In this document: positions 43,092 through 52,881 of the stretch, in pieces
Position numbering within the stretch: the stretch's first letter is position 1
Layout of the letters: each line of letters opens with the position of its first letter
NCBI RefSeq assembly: GCF_019343195.1
Contig: NZ_RPHB01000004.1
Span: 433,188-497,187, forward strand
Origin: Arthrospiribacter ruber
Lineage (GTDB): Bacteria; Bacteroidota; Bacteroidia; Cytophagales; Cyclobacteriaceae
Direction of reading: 5' to 3'
DNA: 64,000 nucleotides
Position numbers and translations under genes: made by a program
The notes under the pieces: generated by a model
Database searches by the model: none
What the model saw: only the letters and a program-made list of their open reading frames with translations
What the model was told of the DNA's origin: nothing

Positions 43092-44378
43092 TTAAAGTGA
43101 GAGCTTTAATTGTTCAATCATCAATTTATCAATGAGTCTTCCTTTAGGAACAACCACATCATCATAAGTCAAAACACTATCTTTCTTAACCGGCTTAGTC
43201 ACAACACAGCCTTCTGCAAGTCCCATATTAAGAAGGTTTGAAGATCGGACTTCATTGTGATTATCACAAAGCCCATAGGTTTTAAATCCTCCTATCCCAT
43301 CGATTGTATCTCCTGGGTTAAGGTCTGTTTTTGCTGTAGCGACAACGTCGACATATGGTTTGTCTAGAGGAATGATCACAGGATCATCAAAATCTATTAA
43401 TCTGGATATGGAGCTTGCAATATCAAAAAACAGCAAATGATATGGCACATAAAAGCTATATAATGGTCCTTTTCCCAACTTTCCATAATCAAGGTACTTA
43501 ATGGAATATGGATCCTCTGTGGTAGCATATACAAAAACTCCTGGTGAGGGTTTTGCCCCAATAATAAATTCTACGATTCCACCCCATGCTTTAAGTTGAT
43601 CAAAATCATAAAGGTGTGTGAGGTTGTCAATATGGTCGTTAGACTCATATGCCAACATTCCTCTTTTAGCGACGCACATTCCAGTTGCATTTGCAATGCA
43701 GGATTGTTCAAAAGCGACTTTTGTTCCATCAGCGAAATTGGTAGCCATTTCAGGGGCCATCCCCCAAGATTCTGCAAAACCCTTTTGTGTGGCGGGTGTC
43801 CGGTAATAATCCAACATACCCTTCACATTTCCACATATTAGCGGATCAAAGCCCATTCCTTTTACATAACGGTAAAGGTTCATAGTAACACCTGGCTGAT
43901 CTCCATCTCCTAGGGCATATTTGACATTTGAATCCTTTGCCTTCTTCAAGAGGATTGGACCTAAGGTAGAATCCAATTCTGCATTGAAAGACAATACATG
44001 TTTTCCATGTGCAAATGCCTCTAAAATTATTTTGGCACCAAAATCAATTGCACCGGTAGACTCCACAACAACCTCTACTTTGTCGAGATTCAAAAATGTA
44101 TGCACATGCCCTGTTATCACACTTTTCCCATCTGCAATTGCCTGATTGGCTTTTATAATGTTATCTGTAATAAGATAATTTGTGAGGCCTAGTGCATCAT
44201 AAACTTTTTTAGCCCTTTCGGGAGTCCTGTTATATGTAGCTGAAACAACCATCCCTGGGGTATATTTTTCTATCTGATTGATCATACCTTTGGCCATTTC
44301 TCCAGCTCCTATCATTCCTACCCTAATGGGATTATTCAGGCTTTGTCTTTTCTTTAGTGCTGTATCTATTATTATCAT
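43092..44378 (-). CDS. SAF-domain NAD(P)-dependent oxidoreductase (COG4091-like)
   Basis: A 428-residue protein related to the predicted homoserine-dehydrogenase-like group with a C-terminal SAF domain. The Rossmann motif is RVGMIGAGEMAKGMI (residues about 19-33), then VVESTGAIDFGAKI. The middle domain has ALGDGDQPGVTMNLYRYVKG. The C-terminal 70 residues (KPVKKDSVLTYDDVVVPKG) form the SAF module found in sialic-acid and altronate enzymes. No activity is established. In this locus it would act on a sugar intermediate, perhaps with rfbF. It lies 10 bp upstream of the deacetylase and 81 bp downstream of the RmlC-like gene. Confidence 0.8.
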   Translation of the reverse strand: MIIIDTALKKRQSLNNPIRVGMIGAGEMAKGMINQIEKYTPGMVVSATYNRTPERAKKVYDALGLTNYLITDNIIKANQAIADGKSVITGHVHTFLNLDKVEVVVESTGAIDFGAKIILEAFAHGKHVLSFNAELDSTLGPILLKKAKDSNVKYALGDGDQPGVTMNLYRYVKGMGFDPLICGNVKGMLDYYRTPATQKGFAESWGMAPEMATNFADGTKVAFEQSCIANATGMCVAKRGMLAYESNDHIDNLTHLYDFDQLKAWGGIVEFIIGAKPSPGVFVYATTEDPYSIKYLDYGKLGKGPLYSFYVPYHLLFFDIASSISRLIDFDDPVIIPLDKPYVDVVATAKTDLNPGDTIDGIGGFKTYGLCDNHNEVRSSNLLNMGLAEGCVVTKPVKKDSVLTYDDVVVPKGRLIDKLMIEQLKLSL

Positions 44379-44459
44379 AGTTTTTTGATGTCTTTTTTTA
44401 AAGTTGATTAATTAGCAAAAAAGCTATCTATGCATCCTAATGCTATTTTAGTATTTAGC

Positions 44460-44996
44460 CTAAAATGGAGAGTCATAATTCTTAAAACTAGGCATTAAGC
44501 TGTCTTTATCCGAAATTATCAGATCCATATCAGGCCATTGAATACCACAAGAATCCCACCTTATGCCAGCATCACATTCAGGAGAATAAACAGTGGTAGA
44601 TCTATTGAGGAAGACAGAATTATCTTCGAGTGCAACAAAGCCATGAGCAAAGCCCTCAGGGACAAGCAGCATCTTAGGCTCCTTTGAATCCAAAATCAAA
44701 CTGAAATGATCAGCATAAGTGGGAGATTTCTTTCTGAGATCAACTACCACATCATAAATACTACCCGCGACACAAGTAACACATTTGGAATGCTGCATAG
44801 GTGGAGTTTGAAAATGTAGTCCGCGAAGAACACCCTTAGTTGAAACAGAAAAATATTCTTCCTTAAAACTCAGATCTAACCCAAGACCTTTAAATATATC
44901 TTGATGATAGATTTTTGTAAGGCTTCCTCTTTTATCTCTAAAAGTCTTTGGATGTAGAATAAAGCATCCCTCCAAATTAGTTTCTTGCAGTTCCAT
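44460..44996 (-). CDS. RmlC-like sugar 3,5-epimerase
   Basis: A 178-residue cupin of the dTDP-4-dehydrorhamnose 3,5-epimerase family. FILHPKTFRDKRGSLTK opens it. GVLRGLHFQTPPMQHSK carries the catalytic His and the active-site pocket, SIYDVVVDLRKKSPTY follows, and LLVPEGFAHGFVAL is the second conserved loop. Rhamnose genes rmlA, rmlB and rmlD are absent from the window, so its nucleotide-sugar substrate may be another one, such as a CDP- or UDP-4-keto sugar. It overlaps the UDP-glucose dehydrogenase stop by 1 bp. Confidence 0.87.
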   Translation of the reverse strand: MELQETNLEGCFILHPKTFRDKRGSLTKIYHQDIFKGLGLDLSFKEEYFSVSTKGVLRGLHFQTPPMQHSKCVTCVAGSIYDVVVDLRKKSPTYADHFSLILDSKEPKMLLVPEGFAHGFVALEDNSVFLNRSTTVYSPECDAGIRWDSCGIQWPDMDLIISDKDSLMPSFKNYDSPF

Positions 44997-46255
44997 TATA
45001 GAAAATATCTAAAATCGTAAAGGGTCTTGTTTGAAAATAATTGTTCGTTTTCTTTAAATTCTTTCCAACCAGTAAGCAAAAGCAATACTTCTGATGATTC
45101 CACTAAGCTTTTTAAAGTCTCCTCATATTGGATTTTAAGATCACCATTGTACTTTTTGAATTCCTTAACAGCTACAGGATCGTAGGCAAGTATATTTTTG
45201 TAACCTCTGGTCACCAGATCTTCAATTATCTCTTTAGGTGGGGCTAATCTTACATCATCAGAGTCAGGTTTAAATGACAATCCCAGTATTCCTATTTTTA
45301 CATCAGATTTATGTTCCTTGACTACCTTATCTACTAAATAGCTTTTAATGGATCTATTTATTTCCAAATTAGATTTCAAAATTGGAGGCGAAAATCCATT
45401 TTTTTCAGATATTTTTATCAACGCAGCAGTGTCTTTTGGTAAGCAATAGCCTCCATATCCACATCCTGGATATACATAATTTTTCATCCCAGCAGGATTT
45501 CCATACCATCTTTTATCTTCATGCAATACTCTAAAGGCCTTCTTTATATCTATTTCCCCAATACTTCCTGCAACCATTGACATTTCATTGGCATAACTGA
45601 TCATTGTGGATAATAGCGTATTAGAAAGATATTTGATAAATTCAGAGGTGTTGTAATTCACATAGTGGATTGGGGCATTAAATGGATTATACAATGTTTC
45701 CAAGATATTTTTCGAAGCCTCGCTCTCTACTCCAATTACAATCCTGTCAGGATTAATAAAATCTTCCCAGCAATATCCCTCTCTAAGGAACTCAGGATTA
45801 GAAGCAAAACCAATATTTCTTTCCCCATTCTTTTGTTCCAATATCTTTTTGACAAATGGAATTACCTCCTCAGATACAGTAGAAGGGGGCACTGTGGATT
45901 TTGTTATTAGGACCTGGAACTTTTTGGTAGGCACTGCCAATATCTGTTCTATCGCTTTAAAAATATAAGTCAAATCAGCGCTTCCATCTTCTTTTTCAGG
46001 TGTGCCTACACAAAGAAATATAGCATCACTTTGCATTATGGCCTCATTAAAGTCAGAATCCAGAAAAAAAGTCTTTTGGTCTGTTTCTTCCAATATTTCC
46101 TTCAAATGCGGTTCATGAAAGGGAATGACATGTTTCTTCAGGCTTTGAAGCCTCTCGGCATTGACATCAAAACCATATGTAGTGAAACCCTTTTTCGCGA
46201 AGCCAAGACCTGTGGTAAGGCCAACAAATCCCAATCCCAAAACTGAAACTTTCAT
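44996..46255 (-). CDS. UDP-glucose/nucleotide-sugar 6-dehydrogenase
   Basis: A 419-residue dehydrogenase that oxidises the C6 alcohol of a nucleotide sugar (UDP-glucose to UDP-glucuronate most likely) with NAD. The Rossmann motif is VSVLGLGFVGLTTGLGF. The central domain has NPEFLREGYCWEDFINPDRI, and the catalytic Cys lies in CGYGGYCLPKD (canonical form GFGGSCFPKD, so two positions differ but Cys and Lys are kept). The C-terminal domain has ILGLSFKPDSDDVR. It overlaps the UXS-like gene by 4 bp, which fits a two-step UDP-glucose to UDP-glucuronate to UDP-xylose path. Confidence 0.9.
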   Translation of the reverse strand: MKVSVLGLGFVGLTTGLGFAKKGFTTYGFDVNAERLQSLKKHVIPFHEPHLKEILEETDQKTFFLDSDFNEAIMQSDAIFLCVGTPEKEDGSADLTYIFKAIEQILAVPTKKFQVLITKSTVPPSTVSEEVIPFVKKILEQKNGERNIGFASNPEFLREGYCWEDFINPDRIVIGVESEASKNILETLYNPFNAPIHYVNYNTSEFIKYLSNTLLSTMISYANEMSMVAGSIGEIDIKKAFRVLHEDKRWYGNPAGMKNYVYPGCGYGGYCLPKDTAALIKISEKNGFSPPILKSNLEINRSIKSYLVDKVVKEHKSDVKIGILGLSFKPDSDDVRLAPPKEIIEDLVTRGYKNILAYDPVAVKEFKKYNGDLKIQYEETLKSLVESSEVLLLLTGWKEFKENEQLFSNKTLYDFRYFL

Positions 46256-47355
46256 AATCTACCCTCATTTAAATTCAAAAATGTTAAAAATCTTTTCACT
46301 CCTTCATTGACCAAAATATCAGGGGAATAACCTAATAATTCCTTGGCTTTACTGATATCTGGACACCTTCTATTTGGATTATCTGTCAAATATTCAGAAT
46401 CATCAGAAGTTTGAAAAATTGCCTTTCCTTTGTAATTGTAAACCTCTTTTGCTGATTCAATAAATAGGTTGGCAAATTCCTTCACTGATATTTCCGGATT
46501 ATCTATACCTATATTAAAGACATCAAGCTTCCCATGACATAACACTTTAAGGTATCCCGTGATTGCATCACTTATATAACAAAAAGTCCTAGTGGGTTTT
46601 CCATCTGAATACATGATGAGATCCCTTCCTTCATGTACACATTTAGCAAAGTCGGCAGGAAGTCTTTTATCATTAATATTCATACCAGGCCCATAATTAT
46701 TGAAGGGCCTTGCAATGGAAATTGGCATGTTGTATTTTTCATGGAACACATAACACAGAGTTTCCCCGAACCTTTTTGCCTCATCGTAACAAGCCCGTGG
46801 CCCCATCGTGGATACATTTCCCCTGTAAGTTTCAGCCGTTGGTATATATTCTGGAAAAGGATCTCCATAAATCTCACTACTGGAAAAAAACAAGAAACCC
46901 TTAATTGGTTTATTGCAATAAAAATCCAGAAGCCTCCTTAACCCTGTGATATTGGCATCTATAGTTTCAAGTGGATATATCCTATAAAATGTCGGAGAAG
47001 CTATTGATGCTCCATGAATGATCAGATCAGCATTTTCAATTCCCTTAATCTGGTTTGGATCATCCTTGATCACATCAAAGGTATGTAAAGAAATTTTCGG
47101 GTTTTCTTTAGCTAATTTTTCAAGCCAGTCCTTTGTCCCAGTAAGAAAGTTATCCAACCCGATTATTTGCTTAATATGCAGCTCTTCTGAATACCTATTC
47201 AGAAAATGCATAAAATAGTAGCCAAGAAAGCCTCCACAGCCTGTCAACAAGACCGTAGCATTATTGAATTTTGATTTCTCCTCTTTATCCAGTTTTTCAA
47301 AAATATAATTTAAATCCTCTTTTAGAATTTGGTTCATGTCATCTAATTTTTTCAT
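46252..47355 (-). CDS. UDP-glucuronate decarboxylase-like NAD-dependent epimerase/dehydratase
   Basis: A 367-residue extended short-chain dehydrogenase. The Rossmann glycine motif is LLTGCGGFLGYYF (about residues 37-49), the active site has SSSEIYGDPFPEY, and the Tyr-Lys pair lies in GPRACYDEAKRFGE, a signature of UDP-xylose synthase and UDP-glucuronate decarboxylases. RPFNNYGPGMNINDKRLPAD follows. The N-terminal extension of about 30 residues before the Rossmann motif is longer than usual. It overlaps genes on both sides by 4 bp, so it sits in a tight operon with the dehydrogenase and the asparagine-synthase-like gene. Confidence 0.87.
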   Translation of the reverse strand: MKKLDDMNQILKEDLNYIFEKLDKEEKSKFNNATVLLTGCGGFLGYYFMHFLNRYSEELHIKQIIGLDNFLTGTKDWLEKLAKENPKISLHTFDVIKDDPNQIKGIENADLIIHGASIASPTFYRIYPLETIDANITGLRRLLDFYCNKPIKGFLFFSSSEIYGDPFPEYIPTAETYRGNVSTMGPRACYDEAKRFGETLCYVFHEKYNMPISIARPFNNYGPGMNINDKRLPADFAKCVHEGRDLIMYSDGKPTRTFCYISDAITGYLKVLCHGKLDVFNIGIDNPEISVKEFANLFIESAKEVYNYKGKAIFQTSDDSEYLTDNPNRRCPDISKAKELLGYSPDILVNEGVKRFLTFLNLNEGRL

Positions 47356-49220
47356 CTACTTTTAAGTTTATGAGGTTTGGTTTGATGTATTTCTAAAAAG
47401 AAATAAATTCCCAATAATAGGAATATTTGTTTTTCTTTGGGAAATTTATTTTGATGTTGATCGATTAGTTTATTTACTTCATTTAAATTAAAAAAATCAG
47501 AGAAAATAGCATTTGGATTTAGTAAAATACTTTTAATCAGTTCAGGGTTTTCCCTGAACCAAAGGCTAGTAGGTGATCTGAAATCTCTTTTCTTTCTATT
47601 GATAATCTTGTTTGGTAAAATTCTATCAGCATAGGCTTTATGGATGATTTTTGTTTTACCCAAACCAAGTCTTTTGGAATAATCCAAGGATTCAATAAAA
47701 TTCACAAGTTCTAAATCCAAAATAGGGACTCTACACTCCAAGGCAAAGTTCATCGTGATCTTATCAGTGTAATTTAAAAGGTCATCTGACAGATTCATCC
47801 TTGTATCCAAAGCCATCATCCTTTCTACTGGATGTTGTTTAGACTTACAGCCAAGAACTTTGTAATAATACTCGAAAGAGTCTGAATAATTGATCCCTTT
47901 AACACCAATAAGCTTCTCTATTTCAGATTCATTGAAAACTTGATAATTGGTTAGAAACCTCTGAATTTCATTTTCTATTCCGATTGTGGCTATTCCCCTA
48001 CTGATTCTATCATTTTTAAAATTGAAAGAGCCGAAAATATTTTTAGTCAACTTCTGAATTGGCATAGGTATCCTATCTAAAATTAATTCAGACTGATATC
48101 GTGGATAGCCTCCTAATGGTTCATCTGCACCTTGTCCTGTTAAGACTACTTTCACATGTTCTGATGCCAATTCAGAAAGGAAATACATTGGAATCATGGA
48201 GCTTGTAGCTAAAGGTTCTTCAACAATTTCAATGCATTTTTTGAAAATCTGTAAAAAATCGGAAAATGAAATTTTTCTGAATTGATGTTCTAATCCTAAA
48301 ATTCTTGCTGTTTCGGCGGCATCTTCTATTTCGTCCTCGCTATGCTCACCCTCAAAACCAATTGTAAAAGCTTTCAAGGGTTCATTTGAATACTTCTGAG
48401 CTACAGCTGCAACCAAAGCTGAGTCTATTCCCCCACTAAGTAAAATCCCAATAGGGACATCTGAAAGCAATTGTCTTTCTACCCCTTTTTCGAATTTAAA
48501 ACCATATTCTGAAACACTATCTTCAAAAGAAATCTTCTTAGTTGAGGGCAACTGTTTTGCGAAAAAAAATTCTTTGAAGGATATATTCTTTTCATTTAGA
48601 TCAAACTCCATCAAATGACCTGGTTTCAGCTTTCTAACACCTTTGAACAAAGTATCCGGTGAAGGATTATATCTCAATTTAAGCAATTTTGCTAAAGAAG
48701 TAGAATCGACCTGTACTTCTGGAATATTAGATTTGATTGGCCTAATTTCAGACGAGAAGATAACAGAATTCTCTTTTTGGTTTAAACTATAGTATAGCGG
48801 TTTGATCCCAAGGGGATCCCTAAAAAGGCTTAAGATGTTTTTTGTTAAGTCTAAAAAAGCAACTGCAAAAATCCCGTTAAGATCTCTTATCCCTGAAATT
48901 CCATTTTCAATTAAATAATATAAAATCGTTTCAGTATCAGAATGACCTTTAAAAGAATATTTGGTAAGTCTTTTCTTCAGCTCCAAATGGTTATATATTT
49001 CTCCATTAAAGATGATAATATAATTTCCGCATTCTGACTTCATTGGCTGATGACCAGCTGGTGAAAGGTCCTGTATTGAAAGTCTCCTTTGGGCCAAAAT
49101 CACCTGATGCTGGTGTAATTGAAAATTTTCAATTCCAAAGTCATCAGGTCCTCGATGCTTGATGAGATCTAGCTCTTCAATATCAAAATCAATATTAATT
49201 GCCCCTAATATTCCACACAT
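47352..49220 (-). CDS. asnB: Asparagine synthase-like glutamine amidotransferase
   Basis: A 622-residue class B asparagine synthetase family protein. The N-terminal glutaminase has the catalytic Cys2 (MCGILGAINI), then RRLSIQDLSPAGHQPM and FNGEIYNHLELK. The synthetase half has the PP-loop LLSGGIDSALVAAV near residues 257-270 and TIGFEGEHSEDEIE. In polysaccharide clusters such genes often amidate uronic acids in the repeat unit, which suits the neighbouring UDP-glucose dehydrogenase. The symbol is by family; ordinary asparagine synthesis is not excluded. Confidence 0.88.
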   Translation of the reverse strand: MCGILGAINIDFDIEELDLIKHRGPDDFGIENFQLHQHQVILAQRRLSIQDLSPAGHQPMKSECGNYIIIFNGEIYNHLELKKRLTKYSFKGHSDTETILYYLIENGISGIRDLNGIFAVAFLDLTKNILSLFRDPLGIKPLYYSLNQKENSVIFSSEIRPIKSNIPEVQVDSTSLAKLLKLRYNPSPDTLFKGVRKLKPGHLMEFDLNEKNISFKEFFFAKQLPSTKKISFEDSVSEYGFKFEKGVERQLLSDVPIGILLSGGIDSALVAAVAQKYSNEPLKAFTIGFEGEHSEDEIEDAAETARILGLEHQFRKISFSDFLQIFKKCIEIVEEPLATSSMIPMYFLSELASEHVKVVLTGQGADEPLGGYPRYQSELILDRIPMPIQKLTKNIFGSFNFKNDRISRGIATIGIENEIQRFLTNYQVFNESEIEKLIGVKGINYSDSFEYYYKVLGCKSKQHPVERMMALDTRMNLSDDLLNYTDKITMNFALECRVPILDLELVNFIESLDYSKRLGLGKTKIIHKAYADRILPNKIINRKKRDFRSPTSLWFRENPELIKSILLNPNAIFSDFFNLNEVNKLIDQHQNKFPKEKQIFLLLGIYFFLEIHQTKPHKLKSR

Positions 49221-49426
49221 ATAAATTCATATTCATTGATTGAAAATAGTTTAATAAAGCAAAATTTTAACCTATCCTAAAATAAAATTTTATAAGTATT
49301 CCAACTGTTTTGCAAAGCGATTAAATATCATAAACATGATTCGGAGAACTATCACAATTTATAGCATCAATAATACATCGCAATTATAAGTGATTGGATA
49401 AGAGCAATATTTAAATATTATGTTTA

Positions 49427-50620
49427 TCAAGTTGACAATGAATATAAAAAAGGCATGACGGCCCATCTCAATGTATTTTTATTTATTGGGTTGCCTAAAA
49501 TATTAATAGCCGAGAAAATTTCCTTGTCGCTCTTCACAAATACTTCAAAAATTCTATCCTGGAGACTTTCAGCTACATCATTATCTACTAATAATTTTGA
49601 AAGCGCTAAAACCTCTGCATTATCATATAGATCAAACTTGATTAAAGATAATTTATTCGTTTTTGAAAATCGTTTAAACAAACCAATTTTTTCTTCGAAA
49701 AAGTGATTTTTCAAATATTCATAACCACTTTGTATTATTAGATCTGAATCTTGTAAACAACCTAAATTTCTTTGGGCTTTAAATACATTTTTCAAAATTA
49801 TACATGAATGAAAACAATCGATAAAAGAATTGGATTCCAAAGGAGCATAAAACCAAGCCCCATTATCAAGTTGTTTTTTCTTAATAAAATTATAGAATTT
49901 TTGAATTTTAGCGTTCAAATATTCTCCCTTTTCTGGAAAATATTTTAAAAATATACTATATGCATACAAAGTGTAGGATACCGCATTGCTAATTGGCCTA
50001 TCTTTGAAAGGACCATATGAAATAGCCATACTATCTTTATCTTCACAAAGAATTTTTAAATCGTTTTCATAAAATTCAAAACAACTTATAATGACGTGAT
50101 CATACCTACTTTCATTTGTAATTTCTTTATACATATCAAAGGCCTCTAATGCATAAGGAGTATGGGTTGAATGAGGCGTGTTAGAATCATATATTACTCC
50201 TTTATAAACAGCCCATTTGAACCCTAAACCCCAGCAATACCCAGAGTATCCTTTACTGCTATTTTCAACAAGCCAATCAAGATGTTCTCTTGCTGAGATT
50301 AGGTACTTATCATTTTTTGAAGAATTATAAGTATTTAACAATACTTGAGCGGCCAAGGCTCTAACAATAGGGTACTCTTGTTTACTGTAGCCTAATCTTA
50401 GTCCATTATTTAATAAATGATCATATAATGTCATAGCTAAAGCAGGTCCACCTGCTAAAAGCTTACTTCGATTAAACCAGTCTTTCACATATACGCCTAA
50501 TCCAGTTTTCCAAATGTCATAAGGGTCGAAGGTGCTTAAATCCTGTTTAGTACAATAAAATTCTACTAATTCATGATATTTGAAACCATTACCTAAATCG
50601 CTAATTACTTTATTTCTCAT
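49427..50620 (-). CDS. Alpha/alpha-barrel-like protein of the EPS locus, function unknown
   Basis: A 397-residue, mostly helical cytoplasmic protein without signal or membrane segment. Repeating helix pairs such as LAMTLYDHLLNNGLRLGYS, YPIVRALAAQVLLNTYN, KYLISAREHLDWLVENS and DNGAWFYAPLESNSFIDCFH suggest an (alpha/alpha)-toroid fold like those of terpene cyclases and some glycosidases. Proteins of this kind (VpsJ-like) occur in polysaccharide clusters. I cannot assign a function. It overlaps the next glycosyltransferase gene by 11 bp. Confidence 0.7.
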   Translation of the reverse strand: MRNKVISDLGNGFKYHELVEFYCTKQDLSTFDPYDIWKTGLGVYVKDWFNRSKLLAGGPALAMTLYDHLLNNGLRLGYSKQEYPIVRALAAQVLLNTYNSSKNDKYLISAREHLDWLVENSSKGYSGYCWGLGFKWAVYKGVIYDSNTPHSTHTPYALEAFDMYKEITNESRYDHVIISCFEFYENDLKILCEDKDSMAISYGPFKDRPISNAVSYTLYAYSIFLKYFPEKGEYLNAKIQKFYNFIKKKQLDNGAWFYAPLESNSFIDCFHSCIILKNVFKAQRNLGCLQDSDLIIQSGYEYLKNHFFEEKIGLFKRFSKTNKLSLIKFDLYDNAEVLALSKLLVDNDVAESLQDRIFEVFVKSDKEIFSAINILGNPINKNTLRWAVMPFLYSLST

Positions 50621-51704
50621 AGACTTTATTACAAAAATCGATTAATTTCTTTCTGCCAACATCAGGAGTTAAATTGTTAAATGCATAAGCAAAATTATTT
50701 GTAGAAATAGCTTCATACAATTCACTGTTATTAATAATATTTATAATATTATCAATGTATCCATCAATATCATCCGAATCAACTAAAAACCCGTTGACTC
50801 CTTCTTGAATTATATCTGGAATTCCTCCTTTAGGAGAACTTATTATAGGAAGACCATATGCCATACCTTCTATAATAACTAATGGCATTCCTTCTCCATA
50901 AGATGAGGGGAAAACAAATAAATGGCTTCTTTCAAATAAAATATGTTTATCTAAGCCTTCCACATGCCCTGGAAAAATCACATTCTGAATTTTATTCTCT
51001 TTAATATACTCTTTAATTTCTGACAAAATTTCACCATCTCCCGCAACAGTTAATTGAACATTAATCCCATTATTTTTTTCCTTTAAACCTTGGAATATTT
51101 TAACAACCTCTAAAGCACCTTTATTTTCTTCAATTCTAGACATAAACAATATGCGAACTTCATTTTGGATCTTTTTCGGAGAAAAGCTTTTTTCATAATC
51201 AATGAATCCACTATTTGCCACATTTTGAAAAAGCAAAAATTCAGAATTCATCTTCAATCCCAAATCGCGGATTTTATTTTTAAAAACTGTACCTAGAATT
51301 ATAGTTCCATCAGCTCTACCAAATGAAATCTTAAAAAGAAATCTCATAAATGTGGAATTCTTGATTACATATTCAGTTTCCTCTTCCCATCCATGCCAAA
51401 AAACAATTAATTTCTTCTTTCTTAATTTCGCTATTATTGCAAATATTGAATCCCTTAAAAATGAATTAAAAGTCAAAGACGGGTTTATTAATATAGTATC
51501 CGCCATATCAATTACTTTAAAGAACTTAGTATACTTAAAAATCAATCTTTTCACCTTTCCTAACCTTGTAAAGTTGGCTTCATCAAAGTAAATTGGAAAA
51601 TATTGAGCTAAGCCTTGATTTTGAAAATCTAAACTCGAATAGAGTACAGCAACACCGCCTGGAAGATAAAGATTTGGTACAGTTATTAAGATCCTATTGT
51701 TCAT
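50610..51704 (-). CDS. Family 4 glycosyltransferase
   Basis: A 364-residue GT-B glycosyltransferase. The N-terminal domain opens RILITVPNLYLPGGVAVLYS. The donor-binding half has EVRILFMSRIEENKGALEVV, VIFPGHVEGLDKHILF and the E-x7-E motif GEGMPLVIIEGMAYGLPI, followed by GGIPDIIQEGVNGFLV. It would transfer a sugar from a nucleotide donor during repeat-unit assembly at the inner membrane face. Its start is 36 bp downstream of the preceding glycosyltransferase stop. The local DNA is very AT-rich. Confidence 0.88.
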   Translation of the reverse strand: MNNRILITVPNLYLPGGVAVLYSSLDFQNQGLAQYFPIYFDEANFTRLGKVKRLIFKYTKFFKVIDMADTILINPSLTFNSFLRDSIFAIIAKLRKKKLIVFWHGWEEETEYVIKNSTFMRFLFKISFGRADGTIILGTVFKNKIRDLGLKMNSEFLLFQNVANSGFIDYEKSFSPKKIQNEVRILFMSRIEENKGALEVVKIFQGLKEKNNGINVQLTVAGDGEILSEIKEYIKENKIQNVIFPGHVEGLDKHILFERSHLFVFPSSYGEGMPLVIIEGMAYGLPIISSPKGGIPDIIQEGVNGFLVDSDDIDGYIDNIINIINNSELYEAISTNNFAYAFNNLTPDVGRKKLIDFCNKVYEK

Positions 51705-51740
51705 TTACTTTAAATCGTTAAAAATTATTTTAACAAAAAA

Positions 51741-52814
51741 CTATTTGTGATGAATTTTTTCCAAGTAAGGCTTAAGTATGTTTTGTGAAATATTTTCCCA
51801 TAAATGGTCTTCAAATTCTTTACTAATCATTTTTGGATTAAATTTTTCCCTTTCGGCATACAACCTTACTAGTCCAGATCTGACAGATTCTGGTGTATCT
51901 TTAATCAAAACTCCATTACTTTCGTTAATTAGTTTGGCATTTTCTTTCGTACTTGTAGCTAACACTACTAAACCAGAAAGTAAATATTCATAAGTTTTTG
52001 TAGGAGGTTGATTTTCAAAATAAGGAGTAATTGGGATAAAGCTAACTCCGATATTAGCTTTATTAAAATACATGCCAAGTTCATCATTTTGAACATATCC
52101 AGTTGTTGTTATATGTTCGGCTAAACCATTCGTATAAATATATTTTTTTATGCTTTCTAATTCATTCCCGTAACCACTTCCCACTATAACAAAACTGACA
52201 TCTTTTCTATTATTTAAAGGAAGAGACATTAAAAATGAATGAAATCCTTTGACAAAATCTAAAATATTCCGATTACTCAATGTCCCGACATACAATAAAT
52301 TGAATCCAGTAATTTGCTTAGATTTACTTGAAAAGCGTTCTCCTCCTAAGGGGAGCAATTGATATTTTCTTAAACCAATCTTCTTGGCTATATTCTCTCC
52401 TACTAAAGTGATATTTTCAAAAAATAAAGTTTCCAACTTCAATATTTTATCTAAGAATCGATTGATAAAATTAGATTTTTCAACAGACAATGTTCTTATG
52501 TCCAGAATAATATTACTTTTTCTATCAAGAATTTTCAATATTGAACAACCTACAAAGTATAAAATAAAAATAAAATCAAATTTATTTTTCTTATTTTCTA
52601 AAATTACTGTCCTTAAAAGAGTAAAAAGTGTAAAGGGCTTAAAAATATTTTTAGATACATAAATAACTTCAACATTTTCAATATTTTTTTTTTTTAATCC
52701 CTGATCTAAACAGATGTATGTAATCTCCAATTCTTCTTTTAAATAAAACGCATATTTAAAAGTATCAATGTGATAGCCAAATTGCTCTTTTGAAATAATT
52801 AATAATTTTTTCAT
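51741..52814 (-). CDS. Family 4-like glycosyltransferase
   Basis: A 357-residue GT-B protein with MKKLLIISKEQFGYHIDTFK at the start. The donor half has GFNLLYVGTLSNRNILDFVK, TGYVQNDELGMYFNKANIGV and TKTYEYLLSGLVVLATSTKE. The N-terminal half has an Ile/Leu/Lys-rich composition. It would add one residue of the repeat unit. The specificity is unknown. It lies between a GT4 and a GT2 gene in the same direction, with gaps of 36 and 67 bp. Confidence 0.83.
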   Translation of the reverse strand: MKKLLIISKEQFGYHIDTFKYAFYLKEELEITYICLDQGLKKKNIENVEVIYVSKNIFKPFTLFTLLRTVILENKKNKFDFIFILYFVGCSILKILDRKSNIILDIRTLSVEKSNFINRFLDKILKLETLFFENITLVGENIAKKIGLRKYQLLPLGGERFSSKSKQITGFNLLYVGTLSNRNILDFVKGFHSFLMSLPLNNRKDVSFVIVGSGYGNELESIKKYIYTNGLAEHITTTGYVQNDELGMYFNKANIGVSFIPITPYFENQPPTKTYEYLLSGLVVLATSTKENAKLINESNGVLIKDTPESVRSGLVRLYAEREKFNPKMISKEFEDHLWENISQNILKPYLEKIHHK

Positions 52815-52881
52815 TTTTGGCTCAGTAAAAGAGAATAATATTTGATTGACCTATTGAAGCACTTATCTAAAATCATATTTT

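Noticed and set aside
44460..47355. dTDP-rhamnose synthesis operon
   Set aside because: Only the RmlC-like epimerase is present; rmlA, rmlB and rmlD are absent in the window, and the neighbours are UDP-glucose dehydrogenase and a UXS-like decarboxylase.
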